From: Massilia litorea
Lineage (GTDB): Bacteria > Pseudomonadota > Gammaproteobacteria > Burkholderiales > Burkholderiaceae_D
Length of the DNA: 64,000 bases
Assembly: GCF_015101885.1 (NCBI RefSeq)
Contig: NZ_CP062941.1
Coordinates: 2,046,001 to 2,110,000, forward strand
Direction: 5' to 3'
Under the pieces are notes generated by a model. The model saw nothing but the letters and a program-made list of their open reading frames with translations. It searched no databases and was not told the DNA's origin. Positions 25,988 to 36,259 of this stretch are shown here, one piece after another. Numbering within the stretch: the first letter of the stretch is position 1; every line of letters begins with the position of its first letter. The position numbers and the translations under genes were made by a program.

Positions 25988-27169
25988 ATGAACAAGGTAT
26001 TCGTCACGGGCGTGGGCATGATCCCCTTCGCCAAGCCGGGCGCGAGCGCGCCGTACCACGTCATGGCGGCGGAAGCAGCGCGCGCCGCCCTGCAGGACGC
26101 CGGCGTCGACTACAGTGACATCGAGCAGGCCTATGCCGGCTACGTGTACGGCGACTCGACCTGCGGCCAGAAGGCGCTGTATGGCGTCGGCATGACCGGC
26201 ATCCCGATCGTCAACGTCAACAACAACTGCTCGACCGGCTCGACGGCCCTGTTCCTGGCGCGCCAGGCGATCGCCAGCGGCGCCGCCGACTGCGTGCTGG
26301 TGCTCGGCTTCGAGCAGATGAGCCCCGGCGCCCTCGGCTCGGTCTTCACCGACCGCCCGGCGCCCTTCGACGATTTCGACGCCGTCACCGACCGCCTGGT
26401 GGGCAAACCGGAAATCCCGCTGGCGCTGCGCTACTTCGGCGGCGCGGGCCTGGCGCACATGGAAAAATACGGTACGCCCCTGGAAGCCTTTGCCCGGATC
26501 CGCGCCAAGGCCAGCCGCCACGCCGCGAACAACCCGCTGGCGCTGTTCAGGAAGGAAGTCACTGCGCAGGACGTGCTCGACGCGCCGATGATCTGGCCCG
26601 GCGTGATGACGCGCCTGATGGCCTGCCCGCCGACCTGCGGCGCCGCCGCGGCCGTGCTGGTCTCGGAAGAATTCGCGAAGAAGCGCGGCCTGCGCGCCGA
26701 CGTGTTCATCGCCGCCCAGGCAATGACGACCGACCGTGCCAGCACCTTCGAAGCGAACGACATGATGCGCCTGGTCGGCTACGAGATGAGCCGCGAAGCC
26801 GCCGCCAAAGTCTACGCGCAGAGCGGCATCGGCCCGGACGACCTCGATGTGGTCGAGCTGCACGACTGCTTCGCGCACAACGAACTGATTACCTATGAAG
26901 CCCTCGGCCTGTGCCCGGAAGGCGGCGCGGACAAATTCATCCGCGACGGCGACAACACCTATGGCGGCAAGGTCGTCACCAATCCCTCGGGCGGCCTGCT
27001 CTCAAAAGGACACCCGCTCGGCGCCACGGGCCTGGCCCAGTGTTTTGAACTGACCCACCAGCTGCGCGGCAGCGCCGGCGCCCGCCAGGTGGCGAATGCA
27101 CGCACGGCTCTTCAGCACAACCTGGGCCTGGGCGGCGCCTGCGTGGTCACCCTGTACCAGGCGGCGTAA
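25988..27169 (+). CDS. SCP-x-type thiolase (lipid-transfer protein family)
   Basis: This 393-residue protein belongs to the non-decarboxylating thiolase group related to sterol carrier protein X, which cleaves 3-oxoacyl-CoA, often branched. The nucleophile is Cys81 in NNNCSTGS. HDCFAHNE (His about 292) and GGLLSKGHPLGATG (His about 342) complete the active site. There is no SCP2 lipid-binding domain. ACAGGAGACAGC precedes the ATG. It is followed after 10 bases by an acyl-CoA dehydrogenase and then an acyl-CoA transferase/racemase, suggesting a fatty-acid or sterol side-chain degradation module. Confidence 0.9.
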   Translation: MNKVFVTGVGMIPFAKPGASAPYHVMAAEAARAALQDAGVDYSDIEQAYAGYVYGDSTCGQKALYGVGMTGIPIVNVNNNCSTGSTALFLARQAIASGAADCVLVLGFEQMSPGALGSVFTDRPAPFDDFDAVTDRLVGKPEIPLALRYFGGAGLAHMEKYGTPLEAFARIRAKASRHAANNPLALFRKEVTAQDVLDAPMIWPGVMTRLMACPPTCGAAAAVLVSEEFAKKRGLRADVFIAAQAMTTDRASTFEANDMMRLVGYEMSREAAAKVYAQSGIGPDDLDVVELHDCFAHNELITYEALGLCPEGGADKFIRDGDNTYGGKVVTNPSGGLLSKGHPLGATGLAQCFELTHQLRGSAGARQVANARTALQHNLGLGGACVVTLYQAA

Positions 27170-27179
27170 GGAGAGGCGC

Positions 27180-28325
27180 ATGGAACTGATGACGCCCTCC
27201 TGGATGAACCCGGAACTGGACAGCTTCCGCGACGCGGTGCGCCGCTTCGTGGCGACTGAAGTCGCCCCGCACGGCGAGCGCTGGCGCCACCAGCAGCACG
27301 TCGACCGCGCGCTCTGGCACAAGGCCGGAGAGATGGGCCTGCTGGCGGCCGACATCCCCGAAGAATACGGTGGCTCGGGCGGCAACTTCGCCCACATGGC
27401 CATCGTGTTCGAAGAGCTGGGTTATGCCGGCGACATGGCGTTTGGTCTGCACGTACACGCCATCGTTGCGCACTACCTGCTCAATCAGGGCACCGAAGAA
27501 CAGAAACAACGCTACCTGCCGCGGCTCGCCAGCGGCGAGATGATCACGGCGATCGCGATGTCGGAACCGGGCGCCGGCTCCGACCTGAAAGGCATCCGCA
27601 CTACGGCCGTCAAAGGCAGCAATGGCTACCGCCTGAACGGCTCGAAGACCTTCATTTCGAACGGTTATCTGGCCGACCTGATTCTGGTCGTCGTCAAAAC
27701 CGATCCGGCCGCCGGCGCCAAGGGCATCTCGCTGATGCTGCTCGAGACGAAGGACAATCCGGGCTTCCGGGTCGGACGCATCCTGGAAAAGGTCGGGCAG
27801 AAGGGCCAGGACACCTGCGAGCTGTTCTTCGATGACGCGCGCGTGGCGCCCGACGGCGTGCTCGGTGGCGAAGAGGGCAGGGGTTTTATCCAGCTGATGA
27901 CGGAGCTGCCGTATGAACGCACCATCATCGGGGTGGCCGGTGTCGCCGCGATCGAACGCGCGCTGCAGCTCACGGTCGACCATGCAAAGGAGCGCAAGGC
28001 CTTCGGCCAGGCCCTGATCGAGATGCAGAACACGCGTTTCGTGCTCGCCGAAATCAAGACCGAAGCGACGGTGGCGCGCATCTTCATCGATCGCTGCGTG
28101 GAAGACATGCTGGCTGGGCGCATGGACACCGTGCGCGCCTCGATGGCGAAGTACTGGATCTCGGATTTGCAGTGCAAGGTCGTCGATCAGTGCGTCCAGC
28201 TGTTCGGCGGCTACGGCTACATGCTCGAATACCCGATCGCCCAGATGTACGTCGACGCGCGCGTGCAGCGCATCTACGGCGGCGCCAACGAGATCATGAA
28301 AGAGATCATCGCCCGTTCGCTGTAA
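27180..28325 (+). CDS. Acyl-CoA dehydrogenase
   Basis: This 381-residue FAD enzyme introduces a 2,3-double bond into acyl-CoA. The ACAD signatures AMSEPGAGSDLKGI and QLFGGYGYMLEYPI are present. The MCAD-type catalytic Glu is replaced, as the motif reads IYGGANEI. A Glu is instead found in ELPYERTII at about 246, the position used by LCAD and isovaleryl-CoA dehydrogenase. A long-chain or branched substrate is therefore likely. AGGAG lies 6 bases before the ATG at 27180. It is co-transcribed with the thiolase upstream. Confidence 0.92.
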   Translation: MELMTPSWMNPELDSFRDAVRRFVATEVAPHGERWRHQQHVDRALWHKAGEMGLLAADIPEEYGGSGGNFAHMAIVFEELGYAGDMAFGLHVHAIVAHYLLNQGTEEQKQRYLPRLASGEMITAIAMSEPGAGSDLKGIRTTAVKGSNGYRLNGSKTFISNGYLADLILVVVKTDPAAGAKGISLMLLETKDNPGFRVGRILEKVGQKGQDTCELFFDDARVAPDGVLGGEEGRGFIQLMTELPYERTIIGVAGVAAIERALQLTVDHAKERKAFGQALIEMQNTRFVLAEIKTEATVARIFIDRCVEDMLAGRMDTVRASMAKYWISDLQCKVVDQCVQLFGGYGYMLEYPIAQMYVDARVQRIYGGANEIMKEIIARSL

Positions 28326-28340
28326 TCTGCCCCTGGTTTT

Positions 28341-28363
28341 CGTAGGGTGGGCTCCGCCCACGC
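28341..28363. repeat. REP-like palindrome (site 3)
   Basis: A single unit with the GTAGGGTGGGC head and complementary GCCCACGCG sits in the 69-base gap between the acyl-CoA dehydrogenase and the CaiB-family gene. It could attenuate read-through within this operon. Confidence 0.7.
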
Positions 28364-28394
28364 GGTACAACGCATCCGAGTCGAGGAGTCATTC

Positions 28395-29546
<1,152 letters not shown>

Positions 29547-29580
29547 GATTGCTACGGTAGAGACAAGCTGCCGTGCACAT

Positions 29581-30849
29581 ATGACCAAGGAACGTGAACT
29601 CGACAAATCGAAACGGCTGGCGCTGGGCTTTTTCATCGGCGCCGCGCTGCTCTTCGTCCTGAGCTTTTTCCTGCCCCAGAACTGGTGGACGGGATTACTC
29701 AAAGCCTTTGCCGAAGCGGCGATGGTCGGCGCCCTGGCCGACTGGTTCGCCGTGGTCGCGCTGTTCAGGCGGGTGCCGATTCCGATCGTCTCGCGCCATA
29801 CCAACATCATCCCCAACAACAAGGCCAAGATCGCCGACAACCTTGCGCTCTTCGTGCACGAAAAATTCCTCGATACCGAATCGATCGTGCGCCTGATCCA
29901 GAAACACGACCCGGCGCAGAAAGTGGCCGACTGGCTGACCAAACCGGCCAATACCCGGCACATGGGCAGCTACCTGGTCAAAACCGCGGGCTGGATGCTC
30001 GACTTCACCGAAGACGCGGCGATCCAGAATTTCATGCGCAAAGCCGTGCACACGATGGTCGGCAGCGTCGATTTATCCAGATCGGCCGGCACCATCCTGG
30101 AAAGTCTCACCAAAGGCGGACGCCACCAGGAGTTGCTGAACGAGGGCATTTACCAGCTCGCCAAGCTGCTGGATAACGAAGAAACCCAGGCGACGATCGC
30201 GCAGGGTATCGTCGACTGGCTGAAGGAGGAATATGCGCTGGTCGAAAAAATGCTGCCGTCCGAACTCATTGGCCGCAAGGGCGCCGATATCGCGGTCAAA
30301 CTGGCCTTCGGCATCCTCAGTAAGGTGTCGCGCGACCCGGATCACCCGCTGCGCCAGCGTTTCGACGAGTTCACCGCCGAATTCATCGAGCGCCTGAAAG
30401 CGGACCCGCAATTCTCGGAAAAGAGCGAGGAGATCAAGCACTACTTGCTGAACGATGACACGCTCAACAATTATCTGGCATCGCTGTGGGGCGACCTGAA
30501 GGCATGGCTCAAGAAAGACCTGGAGAGCGACACCTCGACTTTGCGTGCGCGCCTGGAAGCGACCGGCGCCTGGCTGGGTAAAACCCTGGCCGAGGATCCG
30601 CAATTGCGCCAATCGCTCAACGAGAACCTGGAACTGGCGGCGCGCGCGGCGGCGCCGGAATTTGCCGTTTATCTCACGCGGCACATTGCCGATACCGTGA
30701 AAAACTGGGACAGCGCCGAGATGTCGGAACAGATCGAACTGAATATCGGCAAGGATCTGCAGTTCATTCGTATTAATGGCACCATCGTCGGCGGCCTGAT
30801 CGGGGTTATCCTCTACCTGCTGTCTTCGCTGCCAGGAATCGTCCACTAG
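29581..30849 (+). CDS. DUF445 family membrane-associated protein
   Basis: This 422-residue protein has an N-terminal membrane helix (about 15-32), the DUF445 start MVGALADWFAVVALFRRVPIPIVSRHTNIIPNN, a long helical body, and a C-terminal membrane helix (about 400-418, IVGGLIGVILYLLSS). This is the YjiN-like layout. No enzymatic motif is visible and the role is unknown. It precedes the DUF2007 gene by 8 bases and follows the AMACR-like gene by 34 bases in the same direction. Confidence 0.88.
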   Translation: MTKERELDKSKRLALGFFIGAALLFVLSFFLPQNWWTGLLKAFAEAAMVGALADWFAVVALFRRVPIPIVSRHTNIIPNNKAKIADNLALFVHEKFLDTESIVRLIQKHDPAQKVADWLTKPANTRHMGSYLVKTAGWMLDFTEDAAIQNFMRKAVHTMVGSVDLSRSAGTILESLTKGGRHQELLNEGIYQLAKLLDNEETQATIAQGIVDWLKEEYALVEKMLPSELIGRKGADIAVKLAFGILSKVSRDPDHPLRQRFDEFTAEFIERLKADPQFSEKSEEIKHYLLNDDTLNNYLASLWGDLKAWLKKDLESDTSTLRARLEATGAWLGKTLAEDPQLRQSLNENLELAARAAAPEFAVYLTRHIADTVKNWDSAEMSEQIELNIGKDLQFIRINGTIVGGLIGVILYLLSSLPGIVH

Positions 30850-30857
30850 GAGAAGTC

Positions 30858-31169
30858 ATGGAACAGGCATTGGATGCATGGCTTGCCGCCCATCCCGATA
30901 TCGAAGCAATTCCCGGCCGCGACCTGTTCATCGTCGCGCGCTACCTGATTCCGATGGAAGCGAGCCTGATGCAAGGCTGCATGGAAGCGTCCGGCATCCC
31001 GGCGGTGCTGGCCGATGCGCACCTGATGCAGGCCGATTTGCTGCTGGCGCCGGCCCTGGGCGGGGTACGCATCCTGGTCCCGGCGTCCTTCGTGCAGCAG
31101 GCGCAGTCGGTGATCGAAGCCTTCAAGCGGGGCGACTTCGCACTCGACGACAATAGCGACGTCGAATAA
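30858..31169 (+). CDS. DUF2007-like small protein
   Basis: This 103-residue protein has an N-terminal helical segment, then LFIVARYLIPMEASLMQGCMEASGIPAVLADAHL and GVRILVPASFVQQAQSVIEAF. That is the pattern of DUF2007 (putative signal-transducing PII-like fold), which usually begins with a strand and the AxxLxGxLxxxGIPAxL layout. AGGAG lies 5 bases upstream of the ATG. It ends at a strong terminator and is probably co-transcribed with the DUF445 gene. Confidence 0.75.
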   Translation: MEQALDAWLAAHPDIEAIPGRDLFIVARYLIPMEASLMQGCMEASGIPAVLADAHLMQADLLLAPALGGVRILVPASFVQQAQSVIEAFKRGDFALDDNSDVE

Positions 31170-31204
31170 AAAAGCCACCGGTTCTCGCGAAGCGGTGGCT
31201 TTTT
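31168..31204. terminator. Intrinsic terminator after the DUF2007 gene
   Basis: Stem arms AGCCACCG and CGGTGGCT are flanked by an A-run and five T residues around a 12-base loop. It is bidirectional, so it also closes the tRNA transcript from the opposite strand. Confidence 0.9.
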
Positions 31205-31217
31205 GAACGACTGCGTT

Positions 31218-31294
31218 TGGTGGTGATAGGTGGACTTGAACCACCGACCCCAGCATTATGAGTGCTGTGCTCTAACCAACTGAGCTATATCACC
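31218..31294 (-). tRNA. tRNA-Met (CAT), copy 1
   Basis: On the minus strand the 77-base gene begins GGTGATATAGCTCAGTTGG and ends with the acceptor complement TATCACC, A and an encoded CCA. The anticodon arm CAGCA, CTCATAA, TGCTG gives anticodon CAT. D-arm and T-arm (GGTGGTTCAAGTCCACC) are intact. Elongator Met is the likeliest identity; tRNA-Ile2 with lysidine shares this anticodon and is the alternative. Confidence 0.93.
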
Positions 31295-31355
31295 GAAACT
31301 CTGTATAGCAAAATGGCCCGACTCGCATGAGCCAAGCCATTTGCCTGGAATTCTG

Positions 31356-31432
31356 TGGTGGTGATAGGTGGACTTGAACCACCGACCCCAGCATTATGAG
31401 TGCTGTGCTCTAACCAACTGAGCTATATCACC
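31356..31432 (-). tRNA. tRNA-Met (CAT), copy 2
   Basis: This copy is identical base for base to the one at 31218-31294, 61 bases apart, including the encoded CCA. Copy 2 is upstream in the direction of transcription. The two are probably processed from one transcript that starts near or within miaA. Confidence 0.93.
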
Positions 31433-31514
31433 AAAAGAGAACGCTATTATCCAAGGCCCGGCGCCTTGTGTCAAGGCTGTGTACACCGAGCAAGCACGGT
31501 TGTGCGCAGTGCTG

Positions 31515-32477
31515 CTAACTTGGCAAGCCCTTCAGCTGCGTCAGGATTTCTCCCGTCGGGTCGCGCCCGAGGCAGTCGACGACGATCCGGTCCGGCATCG
31601 CGCGCAGCCAGGTCAACTGGCGCTTGGCGAGCTGGCGGGTGGCGATGATGCCGGTCTCGCGCAGGCCCGCGCGGTCGATCTTGCCGTCCAGGTAGTCCCA
31701 GCTCTGGCGGTAGCCGACGCAGCGCATCGACGGTAAATTCGGCGACAGGTTGCCCCGTGCGCGCAGGCGCGCCACCTCCGCCACGATGCCGTCGTCGTCG
31801 GAGTCGCCCAGCATCTGGTCGAAACGCAGCGCGATCCGCTTGTGCAGCACCGCGCGATCGGACGGCTCCAAAGCGAACGAGACGAGATCGAAAGGCAGTT
31901 CCGGTTTCTCGCGCCGCGCCAGCAGGGACGACATCGGCTGGCCCGTCAATTCGATGATTTCCAGCGCGCGGTTGATGCGCTGGGCGTCGTTCGGCGCCAG
32001 GCGCTCGGCCGTGACCGGGTCGAGTGCGCGCAGTTTGTCGTGCATGCCCGGCCAGCCGATGCGTGCGGCTTCGGCATCGAGCGCAGCACGCACGCCGGCA
32101 TCGGCGGTGGGTAAATCGTCCAGGCCGTCGGCCAGCCCCTTAAAGTACATCATCGTGCCGCCGACCAGCAGCGGCAGCTTGCCGCGCGCGCTGATCTCGG
32201 CCACCAGGCGCAGGGTGTCGGTCCTGAACTGCATCACCGAATAGGCGTCGAGCGGGTCGATGATGTCGATCAGGTGGTGCGGCGCGCTCGCCAATTCTTC
32301 CGCCGTCGGTTTCGCCGTACCGATGTCCATCTCGCGGTACACGAGGGCGGAGTCGACCGAGATGATCTCGACCGGCTGTTCACGTGCGATGGCGAGGGCG
32401 GCTGCGGTCTTGCCCGACGCGGTCGGGCCCATGATCGCCACCGCCAGAGGCTTGGCGTCGCTTGCTTTCACGATCAT
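31515..32477 (-). CDS. miaA: tRNA dimethylallyltransferase
   Basis: MiaA transfers dimethylallyl from DMAPP to A37 of tRNAs reading UNN codons, the step before MiaB. The 320-residue product has the P-loop GPTASGKT (about 17-24), [19 protein letters not shown], and the tRNA-binding region with [12 protein letters not shown] and [13 protein letters not shown]. It lies one base from mutL, the classical mutL-miaA order, and the tRNA-Met pair is directly downstream. Confidence 0.96.
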   Translation of the reverse strand: MIVKASDAKPLAVAIMGPTASGKTAAALAIAREQPVEIISVDSALVYREMDIGTAKPTAEELASAPHHLIDIIDPLDAYSVMQFRTDTLRLVAEISARGKLPLLVGGTMMYFKGLADGLDDLPTADAGVRAALDAEAARIGWPGMHDKLRALDPVTAERLAPNDAQRINRALEIIELTGQPMSSLLARREKPELPFDLVSFALEPSDRAVLHKRIALRFDQMLGDSDDDGIVAEVARLRARGNLSPNLPSMRCVGYRQSWDYLDGKIDRAGLRETGIIATRQLAKRQLTWLRAMPDRIVVDCLGRDPTGEILTQLKGLPS

Positions 32478-32478
32478 C

Positions 32479-34362
32479 TTATTGGCCGCGCAGGAAAAGT
32501 TTGTCGAGCGCGGAGATGTCGAGCTGGACCCAGGTCGGGCGGCCGTGGTTGCACTGGTCGGCGCGCTCGGTGTGTTCCATCTGGCGCAGCAGCGCGTTCA
32601 TTTCCTGTGTCGCCAGGATGCGGTTGGCGCGCACGGCCGTGTGGCAGGCGAGGGTGCCGAGCAACTCGTTCCTGCGCTCGATCAGCACCCGCGAGCCGCC
32701 GAATTCGCGCACGTCGCGCAGCACGTCGCGCGCCAGGGTCTGGGCGTCGGCATTTTTCAGCAGCGTCGGCACCGCGCGCACGGCCAGCGTCGTCGGCGAC
32801 AGCGCGGCGATGTCGAAGCCCAGCGCCTTTAATGTCTCCTGGTGGTCGGTGGCGGTGGCGACCTCGATCGCGTCGGCAAAGAAGGTCACCGGAATCAGGA
32901 GCGACTGCACCTGCATGTCCTGGCCGTCGACCTGGGCGTCGAGCGCGTTCTTCAGCTGCTCGTACAGGATGCGTTCGTGCGCGGCGTGCATGTCGACCAG
33001 CACCAGGCCCTTCGTGTTCTGGGCCAGGATGTAGATGCCGTGCAGCTGGGCCAGCGCGAAGCCGAGCGGGAAGTCGTCGTTGCTGGGCGCGGTCGAGGTG
33101 GCCGGCATCGGCATCGCCGCCGCTGAGGCAGGGCGCTGTGCGGAATCGGCGAACAGGGCGCCGTAATTGGCCGTGCTCTGCGCGACGCCCTGCGTGGCCG
33201 GCGCATCCCAGCGGCTGCCCGGCGGGAAGGGAGAGGGCGAGAAGCTCGGCGCCAGCTGGGCGCCGAAGCCGGTCTGCTCGTGCGGACGGCGCCAGTCGGT
33301 GCCGCTCGGCGTGATCTCGGCGGCCGTGATCGGCGCCGGCACGCTGCCGTGGGCGGTGGCGGAGGTCGCCGCCAGCGCGCGCTGCACCGCGTGGAACACG
33401 AACTGGTGCACCGCGCGGCTGTCGCGGAAGCGCACTTCGATTTTGGACGGGTGGACGTTGACGTCGACCAGCGCCGGATCGAGATCGAGCGCCAGCACGT
33501 ACGAGGGGAAGCGGTCGCCGTGCAGTACGTCCTGGTAGGCGGCGCGCACCGCATGTACCAGCAACTTGTCGCGCACGTAGCGCCCGTTCACGTAGAAGAA
33601 CTGGCCGTCGGCGCGCGCCTTCGAGGCCGTCGGCAGGCCGGCATAGCCGTGCAGGCGCAGGGGGCCGGCCGCTTCGTCGATGTTCAGGCGCGCCTCGGCG
33701 AAATCGCTGCCGAGGATCTGGGCGCTCCTTCTCGCCATCTCGCACACATTCCAGTGGTCGATCGTGCGTCCGTTGTGGGTCAGGCTGAACGACACGTCCG
33801 GCCGCGCCAGCGCGATGCGGCGCACGACTTCGGCGCAGTGGCCGTATTCGGTCTGTTCGGATTTCAAAAACTTGCGGCGCGCCGGCGTATTGAAGTACAG
33901 GTCCTGCACGTCGATCGTGGTGCCGCAGGGGCCCGACGAAGGTGCGACCGTGCCCAGGTGCGAGCCGACGATTTCCCAGGCGTGCGGCGCGTCGGCCGTG
34001 CGCGAGGTGATCGACACCGCCGCCACCGACGCGATCGAGGCGAGCGCCTCGCCGCGGAAGCCGAGCGTGGCCACGTTTTCCAGGTCGGTCAGCGAGGCGA
34101 TCTTCGAGGTGGCGTGGCGGGACAGGGCCAGCGGCAGCTGCTCGGGCGCGATGCCGCGGCCGTTGTCGGTGATGGCGATGCGCTTGACGCCGCCTTCTTC
34201 GAGCCGGATCGTGATCTGGGTCGCGCCCGCGTCGAGCGCATTTTCCAGCAGCTCCTTGACCACGGCCGAGGGCCGTTCGACCACCTCGCCGGCGGCGATC
34301 TGCGAGATCAGCTGGTCGTTCAGCTGCTGGATGGGACGGTGGGTGGGGACGGGCGCGTTCAT
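32479..34362 (-). CDS. mutL: DNA mismatch repair protein MutL
   Basis: This 627-residue MutL has the GHKL ATPase N-terminus: [30 protein letters not shown] and [16 protein letters not shown] variable linker (about 335-430) leads to the dimerisation domain. The C-terminal part contains [12 protein letters not shown] at about 457-468. This matches the DQHA(X)2E(X)4E endonuclease signature absent from E. coli MutL. The conserved CNHGRP near the C-terminus fits the same class. It probably nicks DNA itself, as no MutH is expected in this group. It is followed by miaA. Confidence 0.96.
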   Translation of the reverse strand: MNAPVPTHRPIQQLNDQLISQIAAGEVVERPSAVVKELLENALDAGATQITIRLEEGGVKRIAITDNGRGIAPEQLPLALSRHATSKIASLTDLENVATLGFRGEALASIASVAAVSITSRTADAPHAWEIVGSHLGTVAPSSGPCGTTIDVQDLYFNTPARRKFLKSEQTEYGHCAEVVRRIALARPDVSFSLTHNGRTIDHWNVCEMARRSAQILGSDFAEARLNIDEAAGPLRLHGYAGLPTASKARADGQFFYVNGRYVRDKLLVHAVRAAYQDVLHGDRFPSYVLALDLDPALVDVNVHPSKIEVRFRDSRAVHQFVFHAVQRALAATSATAHGSVPAPITAAEITPSGTDWRRPHEQTGFGAQLAPSFSPSPFPPGSRWDAPATQGVAQSTANYGALFADSAQRPASAAAMPMPATSTAPSNDDFPLGFALAQLHGIYILAQNTKGLVLVDMHAAHERILYEQLKNALDAQVDGQDMQVQSLLIPVTFFADAIEVATATDHQETLKALGFDIAALSPTTLAVRAVPTLLKNADAQTLARDVLRDVREFGGSRVLIERRNELLGTLACHTAVRANRILATQEMNALLRQMEHTERADQCNHGRPTWVQLDISALDKLFLRGQ

Positions 34363-34405
34363 GCAGCGATTATATCCCGGCGCCCACCGGCAAATCCTCT
34401 CTGTC

Positions 34406-35320
34406 TTATTTCTGCTCCCTTACCGGAATCGGCGCATTGCACAGGTCGACGTGACCGGCCGCGACCTTGGTCCACGGCCCGCCGCGGTTGCGCTGGGCCT
34501 CGACCACTTTCTGGAAGGTGGCGCTGTCGGTGCGCATGACTTCGAACTTCGAACGCTCCGCTTCCGGAACGTCGGCCGCGACGCGGAATGCCTTGATCGG
34601 CACCTGCATCTCCGGCTTGTCGAAAAAGCCCATCGGCGCCGGGCCGCGCGGGACTGTCGACAGCAGCGGCATGCCGGACACGACGCGGCCGACCACGGTG
34701 ATGTTGCGGTCGAGCTGGCGCGGCGCCTGGCCGGTAACGACGTACAGCGCGGTGCCGCCGCCGCTGTCGGCATCGGCGTCGCGCCCCACGCCGACCATCG
34801 CGTAGCAGTGGGCGAGCCAGGTTTCGCCGGTTTTCGGATCGCGCCCGACCGGGAAGCCGTTCGAGTGGCCCACCTGCGGCGCGTAGCCGTCGACGTCCTT
34901 CAGGCGCGTAAACTGCGTGTCATTCTTGAGCGGCACCGTGAACTCGCCCTTCAGGGTCATCTTCGCTTTTTTCGGTTGTTTCGGGTTCTTCTCGTCCGGG
35001 TCGCCCCACTGGACGACGAAATTGTCCTGCGAGCGCAGGATGACGAGACCGTCGAAATAGTTTTCGCGGGCCAGCGCCTTGATGTTGGCCGCGTGGTTCG
35101 GGGCGAAGGTCGGGGCCAGTTCGATCACGACGCGCCCAAGGGGCAAGTCCATGTACAGGGTGTTCTCGGGATCGAGCGCGCGCCAGTCGGCCGGCTTCGA
35201 TTCCTTGACGATATCGCCGACGCTCGGCTTCGGCGGCAGGGGTTTCATCGTGGCCGCCTGCGCGCCCGCCACCACCGCCAGTGTGACAGCTGCCTGTACT
35301 GCAATCCGGACTGCCTTCAT
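34406..35320 (-). CDS. Periplasmic cyclophilin-type peptidylprolyl isomerase
   Basis: This 304-residue protein has a signal peptide MKAVRIAVQAAVTLAVVAGAQA with cleavage before ATM. The cyclophilin-like domain (about 55-240) includes VVIELAPTFAPNHAANIKALARENYFDGL and GGGTALYVVTG. An extended C-terminal segment is poorly conserved. It should assist folding of exported proteins. GAGGAG lies 5 bases upstream of the ATG at 35320; a GTG two codons earlier overlaps that site and is unlikely. It is the first of four minus-strand genes reading into mutL-miaA. Confidence 0.88.
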   Translation of the reverse strand: MKAVRIAVQAAVTLAVVAGAQAATMKPLPPKPSVGDIVKESKPADWRALDPENTLYMDLPLGRVVIELAPTFAPNHAANIKALARENYFDGLVILRSQDNFVVQWGDPDEKNPKQPKKAKMTLKGEFTVPLKNDTQFTRLKDVDGYAPQVGHSNGFPVGRDPKTGETWLAHCYAMVGVGRDADADSGGGTALYVVTGQAPRQLDRNITVVGRVVSGMPLLSTVPRGPAPMGFFDKPEMQVPIKAFRVAADVPEAERSKFEVMRTDSATFQKVVEAQRNRGGPWTKVAAGHVDLCNAPIPVREQK

Positions 35321-35457
35321 CTCCACTCCTCGTCTTATTAATGGTTATTAATGTTGAGTAATTGTAATCGCGATTTTTATGCTGTCTGCAAAACTTAACA
35401 CTTCCTTAAAAACTGGCGCGGGGCTTGCCCGCCCGGCGGTTCGGCACACCGGTCTGA

Positions 35458-35466
35458 TGGTATGAT
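35458..35466 (+). promoter_or_regulatory. Extended -10 element for dedA
   Basis: TGGTATGAT matches the extended -10 form TGnTATAAT, about 25 bases before the dedA start codon. No good -35 is present, as is common with extended -10 promoters. The short leader would still contain the AGGA ribosome site at 35482-35485. Confidence 0.4.
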
Positions 35467-35490
35467 TCGTTGTTACCGTTTAGGAAAATT

Positions 35491-36135
35491 ATGGATCTGA
35501 TGCAATTTTTCAGCATGATTCTTCATGTTGATAAGACGTTGGGAGTGCTGCTCGCCGAGTACGGCATCTATGTCTATATGGTCCTGTTCGCGATTGTGTT
35601 TTGCGAAACAGGTCTGGTGGTCCTGTTTTTCTTCCCGGGCGATACCCTGCTGTTCATTGCCGGCGCCTTCTGCGCTACCGGCCAGATGAGTTATCCATTA
35701 CTGATGCTGCTGCTGATTGTCGCGGCGGTCACCGGTAACACCCTGAATTACTATATCGGCGAAGCCGTCGGCCAGCGCATGTTTACCCAGAACTACCGCT
35801 GGATCAACAAGGACGCGCTGCACCGCACCCACGATTTCTTCGAAAAGCACGGCGGCAAGACCATTATCCTGGCCCGTTTCGTGCCGGTGGTGCGCACCTT
35901 CGCACCCTTCGTCGCCGGCGTGTCGGACATGACCCACTGGCGTTTCCAGCTTTACAACATCACCGGCGCCGTGCTGTGGGTGGCCAGCCTGGTGACGGCC
36001 GGCTACTTCTTCGGCAATATCCCGATCGTGCGCGACCACCTGACGGAAATCGTGCTCGTGGGCGTCAGCGCCGCGATCGTGCCGCTTGCCATCGGCGGCC
36101 TGTACAAGTTCGGCCGCAAGGTGCTCAGCCGCTAA
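35491..36135 (+). CDS. DedA family membrane protein
   Basis: This 214-residue polytopic inner-membrane protein carries the DedA motifs FPGDTLLFIAGAFCA and ARFVPVVRTFAPFVAGVSDM, with about five hydrophobic segments. Family members (YqjA, DedA, UPF) are linked to lipid carrier flipping and membrane homeostasis. The ATG at 35491 has AGGAAAATT upstream; a TTG at 35470 is a less likely start. It stands alone, ended by a hairpin terminator. Confidence 0.92.
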   Translation: MDLMQFFSMILHVDKTLGVLLAEYGIYVYMVLFAIVFCETGLVVLFFFPGDTLLFIAGAFCATGQMSYPLLMLLLIVAAVTGNTLNYYIGEAVGQRMFTQNYRWINKDALHRTHDFFEKHGGKTIILARFVPVVRTFAPFVAGVSDMTHWRFQLYNITGAVLWVASLVTAGYFFGNIPIVRDHLTEIVLVGVSAAIVPLAIGGLYKFGRKVLSR

Positions 36136-36164
36136 GCGCATGCGCAGCTTGCACGAATGACCAG

Positions 36165-36195
36165 CGCGCCGGATTTATCCGGCGCGTTTGCGTTT
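36165..36195 (+). terminator. Intrinsic terminator after dedA
   Basis: Nine-base perfect arms (CGCGCCGGA and TCCGGCGCG) close a TTTA loop and are followed by TTTGCGTTT. Confidence 0.75.
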
Positions 36196-36259
36196 ACCCT
36201 CTCAAGTTTCTTCATGGAAGCGTCGTTAAGGAGGGGTGAACTCACTTCTCTCCACCCCC

